Source of the DNA: Treponema sp.
GTDB lineage: Bacteria > Spirochaetota > Spirochaetia > Treponematales > Breznakiellaceae
NCBI GenBank assembly: GCA_031258265.1
Contig: JAIRNB010000179.1
Coordinates: forward strand, 1-13,455
Direction of reading: 5' to 3'
DNA: 13,455 nucleotides
A program made the position numbers and the translations under genes. Positions within the stretch are counted from its first letter, which is position 1. Each line of letters begins with the position of its first letter. The notes below the pieces were generated by a model. It searched no databases. It was not told the origin of the DNA and saw nothing but the letters and a program-made list of their open reading frames with translations. Shown in pieces: positions 6,633-13,455 of this stretch.

Positions 6633-6679
6633 CTCCACATAACATTCTTTCAATCCACATACCGCTTGAAGGTACGAAC
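6599..6679 (-). ncRNA. crRNA-like guide RNA with solitary I-C repeat (CreR-type candidate)
   Basis: The repeat at 6647-6679 is 33 bases. In minus orientation it starts GTTCG and ends GTGGATTGAAAG; eleven bases of its 3' part (GTGGATTGAAA) are identical to the array repeat. Its stem differs in sequence from the array repeat but still pairs (GTACC with GGTAT, last pair a wobble, 7-base loop). It is followed by a spacer-like segment whose first 16 bases match the cas promoter, and then by a terminator. Cas5c should be able to cut it and load it into Cascade as a short-match guide. Crenarchaeal, haloarchaeal and bacterial precedents for such RNAs are the CreA and CreR guides; this assignment is inference from architecture. 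About 80 bases long if it starts at the repeat. Confidence 0.8.
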
Positions 6680-6685
6680 TTCTCT

Positions 6686-6714
6686 ATTTTAATCCCATCC
6701 CACTTGGCTCCCAG
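6686..6714 (-). promoter_or_regulatory. Candidate promoter of the crRNA-like RNA
   Basis: TAAAAT (6686-6691) matches 5 of 6 bases of the -10 consensus and would place the start at about 6679, the first base of the repeat. The -35 position at 17-base spacing is CTGGGA, only 3 of 6. A weak promoter would suit a sensor RNA that competes with array crRNAs, but read-through from the RelA/SpoT gene is an alternative source. Confidence 0.45.
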
Positions 6715-6737
6715 GGGGGCTGCCATTGAAGTCCAGG

Positions 6738-7991
6738 CTACATCCTCAGTTTGTTTTTGACCAGCTCCCGGAATCTGTGGGCCCCCTCGTTTTCCGGTTC
6801 CAGGTTCAACGATGCTTCACAGTCCGCCAGGGCGGCGGGGTAATCGCCAATATGATAGTAAGCCTGGCCCCTTCTAAAAAGACAGAAAGCCTGATACGGG
6901 TTGATAGCCAGGGAAAGGGAAAAATCTTCCACCGCCTGGGCATAGCGGCGCATGACCGCCCATACTACACCCCGGTAATAGGCCGCCTTGTAAGATTTTT
7001 TATCCCATTCAAGGGAGCCGGAAAAATCGTTAATCGCGTCCTGGTACATAGACTGGGCGAAATAGGCCATACCCCGGTGTTTATGGATCAGGGACCTGAT
7101 TGTGTCATCTATTTTCATCTCCAGAATATAGCTATAAAAGGTGATAGCCTCATCAAAGCGGTTCCGGTTATGGGCATACAAGGCATTGAGCAGCATATCG
7201 TCCACTGTACCGCCGGCGTTAAGGGGACGCTGGGAATCCTGGGACATGGGGGATTCGCCGGTTTTACCGGTATTTGCAGCGTCCAGCAATAAAGCGTCGG
7301 TGGACTCTTCGATTTTTTGGTAAAATGATTCCCGCCGTTTTCCCAATTCCCCGTTAAGCTGGCGCTGGTACCAGCGAATCTCCTGAAAAATGGTATCGGC
7401 CAGGGAAAGACTGGCGTTTACCGCCGCCAATTTCCGTTTCATGGGTTCATCAAAAGGGGTAAATTCCGCCTTGTAAACTAATTCATGTTCTACCTCCGCC
7501 CAGGCATCCTGAAGAATGGTCCGCACCTGGATTTCCGCAAGCTGGCAACCGCAATCCCCGCGGACTTTTAGAACAGATTGGGGAATTTTCACCAAAAAAT
7601 GGATTGATTCGTATCCAAATTCTTTGAAGGAATACCCGGCCCCCTTGTGTTCTATTTCCGCTACCTCGTAATTATCCCTGATGATCTTCTCCGCCTCTTT
7701 CATATCTTCCAGGAAGGGGCATACAACCCTAAGGCCGATTAGATCGGTGATCTCCACCGTGCCGGAACTTTCCCCTTCACCGGCCTTTGACTTGAGGATA
7801 CCGATATACTTTTTATAGAAGCTGGAAAAATCTTTGAGCCGGCCCTTTACCAAAAGCCGCGAGCTGAGGCAGGAGAATTTTTTTTCTAACTGGGTTTCCA
7901 GATCGCGGGTTACCAGAATTCTGGCGCTTTCATATTTTTGGTATTCGTTCCGTAAGACTGTTAAATCCGGCAAAGGTACATTTATATTCAT
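6738..7991 (-). CDS. RelA/SpoT-domain alarmone synthetase-like protein with TPR tail
   Basis: A 417-residue protein. Residues about 30-190 carry a RelA/SpoT nucleotidyltransferase domain: TDLIGLRVVCPF (82-93), GYESIH (126-131), EIQVRT with the expected catalytic Glu153, and EHELVYK (168-174). No HD hydrolase domain precedes it, so it should at most synthesise (p)ppGpp-type alarmones. About four tetratricopeptide repeats fill residues 266-417, with pairs such as RYAQAVEDFSLSLAINP and DYPAALADCEASLNLEP, suggesting a protein partner. The frame is open to an ATG at 8046-8048, but that lies inside the flaA terminator hairpin; the ATG at 7989-7991 is the only sensible start. It has no visible Shine-Dalgarno. 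Activity is inferred from motifs, and the usual K-x-N before GYxSxH is replaced by KEF, so altered activity is possible. Confidence 0.88.
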   Translation of the reverse strand: MNINVPLPDLTVLRNEYQKYESARILVTRDLETQLEKKFSCLSSRLLVKGRLKDFSSFYKKYIGILKSKAGEGESSGTVEITDLIGLRVVCPFLEDMKEAEKIIRDNYEVAEIEHKGAGYSFKEFGYESIHFLVKIPQSVLKVRGDCGCQLAEIQVRTILQDAWAEVEHELVYKAEFTPFDEPMKRKLAAVNASLSLADTIFQEIRWYQRQLNGELGKRRESFYQKIEESTDALLLDAANTGKTGESPMSQDSQRPLNAGGTVDDMLLNALYAHNRNRFDEAITFYSYILEMKIDDTIRSLIHKHRGMAYFAQSMYQDAINDFSGSLEWDKKSYKAAYYRGVVWAVMRRYAQAVEDFSLSLAINPYQAFCLFRRGQAYYHIGDYPAALADCEASLNLEPENEGAHRFRELVKNKLRM

Positions 7992-8016
7992 AGAAAACCA
8001 TAAAATGGAACCGGTG

Positions 8017-8045
8017 AAAAAAAGGCTGTCTTTCGACAGCCTTTT
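8017..8045 (-). terminator. Terminator of flaA
   Basis: GGCTGTC and GACAGCC form a perfect 7-bp stem with a GAAA loop on the minus strand, followed by seven T (8023-8017). Four A precede the stem, so weak function on the plus strand is possible. It lies 38 bases after the flaA stop and 26 bases before the next gene's start. Confidence 0.93.
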
Positions 8046-8082
8046 CATCCACAGGTAAAAAATTGCCTTTTACAAGTGTTTA

Positions 8083-9135
8083 TTAGTTGGTAGGCGTGGG
8101 AGTAAAGCTATCCTCTTTAGCCTTCTTCTGCTCTTCCAGATACCGGAGAACCTGGTTTTGGCCGAAGCGTTGCATCTCATAAATCTTCTTTTCGGTCTCC
8201 CGGTCATAGATGATGTGCCACATAGCTTCATCATTAATATCCCTGCTGGCAGGATCGGCCACGGCCCGGTCATAGATGATCTTTACATCTTTAAAGTAGC
8301 TGATAAAATCGCCGCCTATGGCATCGGCATCCCGATGGAGGATAAAGCCGCCAAATTTAACGAAGGGAGTGGCATAAGGATAGAGAGGATAAATCCTCAG
8401 TTCCCGGTTCCGGACTTCAGAAATATACTGGGGGTTATTCCACCGGAGGGGTTTCCAGCCCTCGTAGTTTAAGTAACCCATGAAGTAGGTTTTTTCATTC
8501 CCCTGGCTGTCGATAAGGATGACGGACAAACCGTGGGGGAAATTAAGGCCATAGGCGTTAACTTCCACGGACTTGATGACTCCCACATTCTTGACAACCC
8601 CGTAGGCAGGCTGGGTAGCGTCGATTTTCCCCTCATCATCGGCGGGAGCCTCAAAGCGGCTGGGACCGACAATACCGTCCCCCTCCGCCGGTTCAATGTT
8701 GCCGTCCTGGTCAACATTCGCCATGGGTTCAAAAGCGGGGATCTCAAAGGGAGGCCGAATCCATGCCCTGGCATAATTGGGGCCCAGGGGGTAGTGAACC
8801 CGGACGCCCATAACCTTCCCCCACTGCTGGGAATCGGAAGACCTGACATAACTGTCACGGATATTTTCCACGGTCCGGGAAGAAGCGGAAAGCCTTACCT
8901 CCCAGTTTGGAAGGGCAAGGGAAGTCTTCATCACCGCAAGCTGGTCGTCTGTATAACCGCCCCCCGCCACATTGGCAAAATCCATGAGGGTCCGGCCATT
9001 CTGTGTAGGATTGCCGTCCTGATCGGCCATAATATCCGCTTCCAGCACGGTAAAGTCAATGAGAATCGCCTCATCCGCAAAGAGGGAACCCGCCAGAAAC
9101 AGCGCAACAGCGACAAGAATGAACATCCGTTTCAT
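8083..9135 (-). CDS. flaA: Flagellar filament outer layer (sheath) protein FlaA
   Basis: FlaA forms the sheath around the FlaB core of the spirochaete periplasmic flagellum. The 350-residue product has a signal peptide (MKRMFILVAVALFLAGSLFA, cut before DEA) and matches the family by DEAILIDFTVLEADI after the cleavage site, NGRTLMDFANVAGGGYTDDQ, MKTSLALPNWEVRL, SSRTVENI, VMGVRVHYP and RPPFEIPAFEP. AAAGGAG stands six bases before the ATG. It has its own strong promoter and terminator, so it is expressed as a single-gene unit at high level, as expected for a structural protein. The upstream neighbours, an amidase and a GerMN protein, also act at the cell envelope. FlaA is restricted to spirochaetes in this form and is the best taxonomic marker in the window. 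The short C-terminal SFTPTPTN tail has no known role. Confidence 0.95.
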   Translation of the reverse strand: MKRMFILVAVALFLAGSLFADEAILIDFTVLEADIMADQDGNPTQNGRTLMDFANVAGGGYTDDQLAVMKTSLALPNWEVRLSASSRTVENIRDSYVRSSDSQQWGKVMGVRVHYPLGPNYARAWIRPPFEIPAFEPMANVDQDGNIEPAEGDGIVGPSRFEAPADDEGKIDATQPAYGVVKNVGVIKSVEVNAYGLNFPHGLSVILIDSQGNEKTYFMGYLNYEGWKPLRWNNPQYISEVRNRELRIYPLYPYATPFVKFGGFILHRDADAIGGDFISYFKDVKIIYDRAVADPASRDINDEAMWHIIYDRETEKKIYEMQRFGQNQVLRYLEEQKKAKEDSFTPTPTN

Positions 9136-9154
9136 TCATTACTCCTTTCATCCA

Positions 9155-9168
9155 CATCCTTGCGGATG
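9155..9168 (-). promoter_or_regulatory. Small GNRA hairpin in the flaA 5' leader
   Basis: CATCC-GCAA-GGATG forms a 5-bp stem with a GCAA tetraloop on the minus strand, ending about seven bases before the flaA Shine-Dalgarno. It may stabilise the mRNA or tune translation; its small size makes chance possible. Confidence 0.4.
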
Positions 9169-9196
9169 GGTTAATGATCACACCATTTATCCCTAA

Positions 9197-9224
9197 AGTA
9201 TACAAACCTTACGACATTTGTCAA
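9197..9224 (-). promoter_or_regulatory. flaA promoter
   Basis: TTGACA (9219-9224), a 16-base spacer, and TATACT (9197-9202): a perfect -35 and a 5-of-6 -10. The transcript would start near 9190, about 55 bases before the flaA start. This is a housekeeping sigma-70 type promoter rather than a sigma-28 type flagellar promoter. Confidence 0.88.
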
Positions 9225-9242
9225 CGGTTTGCCCGGAAATTC

Positions 9243-9767
9243 TTATGGCTGCCGGGGCTTCCCCTCCCCTAACTCTCCGGCAAAGGCCGCATTACCTTCA
9301 ACAAATAGTCTGACATCCCCGGCATAGGGAAAATTACGCCTAATCCCCTGGTACAGTGTCTCAAAACTCTTGAAAATCCCCTGTCCGGGGAACCCCCATT
9401 CCGAAAAGGGCAAGGCGGCGGACTCGCTAAGGTCCACATATATTACCCCCTCCCGGTACAGGAGAGAACGAAGCCTGGTTTCCCTGGGAAACAGGGGGGC
9501 CAAGTCCGGGGACCCCGGCCCCAGGAGAAACTCCTCCACATACCGGGTCATATCGGTTTCCTGGTTCCCGGAACGCCGAAGCATTCGATCTTCAACAATT
9601 ATCGACTGATCCGTCACAAAATAAAAGACAAAAGTGCGCCGGATGAGACCCAAATATAAAAAATCGCCCAGGGCAATCAGGCATAAGAGGATAAGAAAGA
9701 TCAAACGGCGGCTGCTTTTCATCGCAAGAAATTTGACAGCCGGAAAGAAAAATTTTTTTACCCTCAT
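9243..9767 (-). CDS. GerMN-domain membrane-anchored protein
   Basis: A 174-residue protein with a basic N-terminus and one membrane segment at about residues 21-40 (LIFLILLCLIALGDFLYLGL). It probably stays anchored with the rest in the periplasm. The remainder fits a GerMN domain, known from GerM and LpqB-type envelope proteins: an EEFLLGPGSPDLAPLFP segment, then LRSLLYREGVIYVDLSE. No catalytic motif is expected and the exact role is unknown; an envelope or peptidoglycan-linked role follows from its partner. The ATG overlaps the amidase stop as ATGA, so the two are translationally coupled, which is why I keep this start rather than the Met at residue 16. flaA follows with its own promoter. 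I am fairly sure of the domain, not of the function. Confidence 0.75.
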   Translation of the reverse strand: MRVKKFFFPAVKFLAMKSSRRLIFLILLCLIALGDFLYLGLIRRTFVFYFVTDQSIIVEDRMLRRSGNQETDMTRYVEEFLLGPGSPDLAPLFPRETRLRSLLYREGVIYVDLSESAALPFSEWGFPGQGIFKSFETLYQGIRRNFPYAGDVRLFVEGNAAFAGELGEGKPRQP

Positions 9768-10897
9768 TGAATGGCGGTGAACCCTCCGGTCCGTTCAAAG
9801 GCAGTTACAAAATCGACGATTCCTTTATAGATCGCATCGGAAAACCGCTTCAAGTATACATCGTCCGCCATGATCTCCGCGTCCTGCCGGTTGGTAACAA
9901 AGGGCAGCTCCACGAGAACCGCGGGCATCTGGGCGTTTCTTACCACAAACCACTTTTCCGCCTTGAGCCCCCGGTTGGGAACGAGATTTCCCAGCTCCTC
10001 CCCCAGCCTGTTTAGGATATTCCGGCCCATGAGGATGCTTTCGGTGGTGAATTCCTCTTCGACCATGCGGTTTACAATGGCGGCGGACTCTCCGTATTTC
10101 GATTTATCTATAAGTTCCCGGCGGTATTCGGGGTCCAGATACCAGACTTCAAAGCCCCGGGCCCGTTTGTTAAGGGAAGAATTGGCATGAATAGAGATAA
10201 AAATTACCGCCTCGTTTTCTTCCAGGGGAACCGAATTAGCCAGTTCTACCCGATCCGCCAGGCTGGGAAAAGTATCCCGGTCCCTGGTAAGGAGAATCCG
10301 TTTACCGGGGTAGGTCCTGTTGAGGAGGGCATAGATTTCCCTGGATACCTTTAGGGTGATTTCTTTCTCAATGAGAGACCAGTCCCCCCCGGGACCGGTG
10401 AATTTCCCGATAGCCCCGGGGTCCTTCCCCCCGTGGCCGGGGTCTACGATGATGGCGGCAATTCTGAACAGCCCCGATTCTAAGGGGGGGGCGGTTTGGG
10501 GAAACAAGACCTTTTCCGCCAGGCTGACAAAGCCTTCCGGGAAATACAGGGAACCCTGGGCCAGGTAAGGGAGGGGAACGGGGTAAATATCCTTTCCGTC
10601 CAGGAGAAAAAAGCCCTGTTCCCCCGGTTTTCCTGTTTGGAAGGAGATGTTATGGGCAGCGGAACTGAGTACCCCGGCACAAAGAAGGGGGTCCCAGCGG
10701 AATTCGGTGATACCGGGAGGCCCCTGGGCGGAAGATCCAGCTTCATTTCCCCTTCCCAGGAGGGACAGGGTATCGTCCAGGGAAAAGATTCTGCCGCTTC
10801 CCGGGGAATTCCCCAGGTTTTCCACCCCTCCCAGGGCCGGTAAACCTAAAAGGAGGAAGAGAAAAAGAGAAAACGCGGCTTTTCCGAATTTGATCAC
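9764..10897 (-). CDS. Secreted N-acetylmuramoyl-L-alanine amidase (Amidase_3, AmiC-like)
   Basis: A zinc amidase that cuts the bond between MurNAc and the stem peptide in the periplasm, typically during cell separation. With the chosen start it has 377 residues: a signal peptide (VIKFGKAAFSLFLFLLLGLP), a region at about 40-130 resembling the copper-amine-oxidase-like N-terminal fold, then the catalytic domain. Expected zinc and catalytic residues are present: H155 in VDPGHGG, E177 or E179 in EKEITL, H237 in SIHAN, and E330 in VELPFVTN. The frame also begins at a GTG at 10955-10957, but that start has no ribosome site and gives a poor signal peptide. The GTG at 10895-10897 has AGGGGG four bases upstream. 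It lies close behind the ATP-grasp gene, probably in one operon. Confidence 0.9.
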   Translation of the reverse strand: MIKFGKAAFSLFLFLLLGLPALGGVENLGNSPGSGRIFSLDDTLSLLGRGNEAGSSAQGPPGITEFRWDPLLCAGVLSSAAHNISFQTGKPGEQGFFLLDGKDIYPVPLPYLAQGSLYFPEGFVSLAEKVLFPQTAPPLESGLFRIAAIIVDPGHGGKDPGAIGKFTGPGGDWSLIEKEITLKVSREIYALLNRTYPGKRILLTRDRDTFPSLADRVELANSVPLEENEAVIFISIHANSSLNKRARGFEVWYLDPEYRRELIDKSKYGESAAIVNRMVEEEFTTESILMGRNILNRLGEELGNLVPNRGLKAEKWFVVRNAQMPAVLVELPFVTNRQDAEIMADDVYLKRFSDAIYKGIVDFVTAFERTGGFTAIQ

Positions 10898-10974
10898 GAA
10901 TCCCCCTGGGAGTTTGCTGCGCTTTGCGCGTAAATATGCAAAAACCACCTGTGCCACAGGCTGCTAAACCGGTG

Positions 10975-12594
10975 TCAACGGTCCCCCGGTTTATACCCCT
11001 CCCTTAGATTATCGAGAAAATAAACCGCACCCTGATAGCCGCCCCGGATAAAGGCCGACCAAAATCCCCTTCCCAGGAGGTTTTTTCCCCCGCCCAGAGG
11101 CAGTTCGAAGCCGCAGAGTTTCCTTACCGCCTTCAGGGATTCCCCCACATCCCGGCCCAGGTAGTCCCGGAGCCCGGAGGAACTGAATTCCGGGAAGGGG
11201 AAAATCCCGGCGGCGGGCAGAGCATCCGGCGGCGGGGGAGGGGGATCGGGGAGGAGGGCCAGGGCGGCCAGGAGTGAAGGCCCCAGGGTGAAGGCGCTGG
11301 GGGGAAAAGTCCGGCCTTCCGGTTCTCCACCGGAGGCCGGGTCCCCCGCCGCCCTGGCGGCGGGGAAGGCCCCAAGAAAGGCATCGGTGGAAGGATTGCC
11401 GGGCCGCAGGCGGATAAGAATGCTCCTGGCCGCCCGTTCCGCCGCCAAAACCGCCTCTTCCCGGCCGGGAGCGCAGGCAATGACATTGCCGCATTTAGTG
11501 ACGTTGTTTTCCGGGAACTTAACTTCCTCCCCCGCCGCCGCCCGGAGGAAAAGGTCCTGAACCCCGGCACCGGCTTCGTCGAGGCCGCTGATGGAATGGA
11601 CCCGGCCGGGGATGGAGATGAAGGCCCGTTCGGCGCAGGTCCAGAAGCGGCTGGGTTTAAGATTCTCCGGGCGGCGGCCCAGGGCGGCCTCGATAGCCCC
11701 CCGGATAGGCTGAACCCCGGAGGAATAAGGGTAGGTCCAGCCGGACATATAGCCCCCGGAAAGCCGGGCTGCCACTTCCCCGATCATGGGGCCGGAGGGG
11801 CTAAGCTTTATGTCCCCCTTGGCGGCCCCCCGGCAGCCTTTTCCGGCGATTCCCAGGGCCCGGACTGCGGCTTTGAAGGTCTCCAGCATGGCTTCCTGGT
11901 CCTCCGGGGGGAATTGGGTGGGCATGGTGTGTCCCATCTCGATGAAGTAGGGGGGGAAAAAGATGTGCCGGTCCGCCAGGCCGCAAATAGTTATTTCATC
12001 ATCGTAGACTATGGCGTCTACGGAAAATTCCGGCCCTTCCATGAAATTTTCCACGATGGCCCGGCGGGAACGGGAAAAACGCAGGGCCTCGGCCAGGGCT
12101 TCCTCCATTTCGGCGGGGGAATCCACCCGGCGGCAGCCCCGGCCCCCCATGTTGTCTACGGGCTTTACCACCGCCGGCAGGGAAAGGCCCGGCGGGATTT
12201 CTCCGGGGCCGGAGAGGACCCGGTAGGCCGGGGAGGGGACGCCGGCCTTCTCAAAACAGGAGCGCATCCGCCCCTTGTCCGAGGCATTCAACGCGGCCTC
12301 GTAGGGGATGCCCGGCAGACCAAGCCGCTCCGCGGCCCAGGCTACGGAGCCGGAAAAATCCGTTCCCGCGGTCATGATCCCCCCAAGCTTCCCCTGGGAG
12401 AGGAGGGAACGGCCCAGGGCTTCGATCCCCTCCTTATCTTTTAGATCGATCTGTTCAAAGCGATCCGCTAGGGGAATATTGACGGCCTTCCCGTCGGCAT
12501 CCACCACCACGGTGTAGAGGCCCATTTCCTTGGCGATTCTGATGGCCGGCCCCTGCATAACGCCGGCCCCCAAAATGATGATCTGTGTTTTCAT
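10975..12594 (-). CDS. ATP-grasp superfamily ligase with unassigned C-terminal part
   Basis: A 539-residue protein whose first 300 residues form an ATP-grasp ligase of the carbamoyl-phosphate synthase large chain / PurK type. A Rossmann-like pre-grasp part begins IILGAGVMQGPAI (6-18). The grasp follows with AVVKPVDNMGGRG (141-153, ATP-binding Lys144), VENF (181-184), and GEVAARLSGGY (272-282) supplying metal and ATP ligands. Such enzymes join a carboxylate to an amine or thiol via an acylphosphate; the substrate cannot be read from the sequence. Residues about 410-540 are Gly/Pro-rich, with a run of six prolines, and match nothing I know. AAGGA precedes the ATG by about eight bases. The gene is markedly GC-rich. 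It sits between a methyltransferase and the amidase, which may mean an envelope or cofactor modification job, but that is speculation. Confidence 0.85.
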   Translation of the reverse strand: MKTQIIILGAGVMQGPAIRIAKEMGLYTVVVDADGKAVNIPLADRFEQIDLKDKEGIEALGRSLLSQGKLGGIMTAGTDFSGSVAWAAERLGLPGIPYEAALNASDKGRMRSCFEKAGVPSPAYRVLSGPGEIPPGLSLPAVVKPVDNMGGRGCRRVDSPAEMEEALAEALRFSRSRRAIVENFMEGPEFSVDAIVYDDEITICGLADRHIFFPPYFIEMGHTMPTQFPPEDQEAMLETFKAAVRALGIAGKGCRGAAKGDIKLSPSGPMIGEVAARLSGGYMSGWTYPYSSGVQPIRGAIEAALGRRPENLKPSRFWTCAERAFISIPGRVHSISGLDEAGAGVQDLFLRAAAGEEVKFPENNVTKCGNVIACAPGREEAVLAAERAARSILIRLRPGNPSTDAFLGAFPAARAAGDPASGGEPEGRTFPPSAFTLGPSLLAALALLPDPPPPPPDALPAAGIFPFPEFSSSGLRDYLGRDVGESLKAVRKLCGFELPLGGGKNLLGRGFWSAFIRGGYQGAVYFLDNLREGYKPGDR

Positions 12595-12648
12595 ATACCG
12601 TTCCTTATGGCAACGCTGATTAACTTGACGCTAATCATCATTGCCCTA

Positions 12649-13455
12649 TTATTTTTTGCGGGATTCTTTTACCGCGTATACTTCAAAGGTATCCCCCAGG
12701 CCGAATATCCGGCTGAGGAGGAGCAAAAACCGGTAAACCGGGCCTTTTTTATTCCCGCGGAAACTTCCCGGCAGGGGAAAACGTTCCGGGTGATGGCCGG
12801 TGACAACGATTCTTTTAACCCTGAAACCGTGGTCTTTTAATACCCTCCGGCATGTCCGGGGACTCCAGATAGTCCAGTGATCCCCGGGACTCTTTTCCAG
12901 GAAAGTCCTGGGAGAACTTCTCCCGGAAATTCCTGAAAAAGAGGGGGTGGAAAAGGCCAGAACCCCCCCCTCCATGAGAAGCCGCCATCCTTCCTCTAGG
13001 GCGGCGGCGGGATCAGGGAAGTGCTCGATCACATACCAGAGGGTGATCGCCGAAAAAGAAGCGCCGGTGAAGGGACCGGGGGGGCTCTGAAGGGCTTTCT
13101 CTGGGGGAAAAAAGCCCTGGAGGGCCTGAAGGGCCAGTTCGTCCCGGACATAGCGGACCGCGTCTTCCGCCGGGTCCAGGCCCAGGACATCGAAGCCGGC
13201 GCGGGAGGCGGTTTGAAGAAAGGCCCCATAGGCGCAGCCTATGTCCAGGAGTTTTGGAGAACCGGCCTCCCCTTTTTCCGGGCTCCGGGGAAGCAGGGGA
13301 AGGATACGGGCAAGCCGCTTTTCGGCCATGGAAATAAGGTTGGGGAAGTCTTCGATGTAGGTCCTGCCGTATTGTTTTTTATAAAATTCAAAAAAATATT
13401 CCCTGGTGTACTCAATGGGGGGTTCGCCGGTTCTGCTCTGGTAGATCGTGCCGCA
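12649..13455 (-). CDS. Class I SAM-dependent methyltransferase (start beyond window)
   Basis: The frame is open to the last base of the window, so 268 C-terminal residues are visible and the true start is to the right. An internal ATG at 13327-13329 is not the start: the upstream part reads as protein of the same family (Y-x-x-E-Y-F-F-E-F-Y-x-x-Q-Y-G-R-T-Y-I-E-D-F). The visible CG at the edge may end a zinc-type CxxCG motif. SAM-binding motif I is LLDIGCAYGAFLQ, followed by an acidic end of strand 2 (VLGLDPAEDAV) and a WYVIEHFPDPAAAL motif typical of Methyltransf_11/23 proteins. The substrate is unknown. The next gene starts 54 bases downstream in the same direction, probably cotranscribed. 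Confidence 0.85.
   Translation of the reverse strand, partial: CGTIYQSRTGEPPIEYTREYFFEFYKKQYGRTYIEDFPNLISMAEKRLARILPLLPRSPEKGEAGSPKLLDIGCAYGAFLQTASRAGFDVLGLDPAEDAVRYVRDELALQALQGFFPPEKALQSPPGPFTGASFSAITLWYVIEHFPDPAAALEEGWRLLMEGGVLAFSTPSFSGISGRSSPRTFLEKSPGDHWTIWSPRTCRRVLKDHGFRVKRIVVTGHHPERFPLPGSFRGNKKGPVYRFLLLLSRIFGLGDTFEVYAVKESRKK

Noticed and set aside
6441..6679. Reading the guide as a CreTA toxin-antitoxin pair
   Set aside because: The matched promoter drives cas3 itself and no credible toxin gene or ribosome site is seen; autoregulation of the cas operon explains the arrangement with fewer assumptions.
6702..6723. GGCTCCCAGGGGGGCTGCC as a terminator of the RelA/SpoT gene
   Set aside because: The stem is imperfect and no T-run follows it on the minus strand; the real terminator is further on at 6599-6632.
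6726..7292. 188-codon plus-strand frame opposite the TPR region
   Set aside because: The minus strand shows regular TPR periodicity; the plus translation matches nothing and lacks a ribosome site.
8533..9174. 213-codon plus-strand frame opposite flaA
   Set aside because: flaA is certain on the other strand, with promoter, ribosome site, signal peptide and terminator.
11596..12444. 282-codon open frame on the plus strand opposite the ATP-grasp gene
   Set aside because: It is a shadow of a very GC-rich gene; its translation is Gly/Pro-rich without domain signs, while the minus-strand frame has clear ATP-grasp motifs.
12607..12840. 77-codon plus-strand frame with a hydrophobic N-terminus
   Set aside because: It mostly overlaps the methyltransferase C-terminus, which is well supported; the hydrophobic stretch comes from the 54-base gap and the end of that gene.

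Overview
The window suggests a spirochaete, most likely a Treponema. The marker is an intact flaA gene (periplasmic flagellar sheath protein) preceded in the transcription direction by a Zn amidase gene and a GerMN-domain gene. From memory, T. pallidum has a comparable amidase / small protein / flaA order. Fairly high GC in the chromosomal part would fit a termite-gut type treponeme, but the species is inference. Every convincing gene is on the minus strand.

Right part (6738-13455), reading leftward: a 5'-truncated class I methyltransferase, an ATP-grasp enzyme, a secreted N-acetylmuramoyl-L-alanine amidase, a membrane-anchored GerMN protein overlapping it by ATGA, then flaA with its own sigma-70 type promoter and a strong terminator, then a RelA/SpoT-domain protein with a TPR tail. 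The segment with ATP-grasp and amidase is very GC-rich.

Left part (1-6737): a type I-C CRISPR-Cas locus of lower GC. The order is cas3, cas5c, cas8c (with an internally translated cas11c), cas7, then a CRISPR array entering from the left edge. cas4, cas1 and cas2, which normally stand between cas7 and the array in I-C, are absent from that position; 485 bases of gene-poor DNA lie there instead.

The most interesting element is the 293-base gap between the RelA/SpoT gene and cas3. It holds a diverged solitary CRISPR repeat (6647-6679) in the cas direction. The first 16 bases of its 'spacer' match the cas3 promoter at 15 of 16 positions. The single mismatch is at guide position 12, a base that type I effectors flip out and do not read. 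The matched site starts inside the -10 box and is flanked by TTT, one base from the I-C PAM TTC. A rho-independent terminator closes the RNA, and a second degenerate repeat overlaps the -35 box. This looks like a crRNA-like guide that makes the I-C effector repress its own operon (a CreR-type autoregulator). The pairing is visible in the sequence; the function is inferred.
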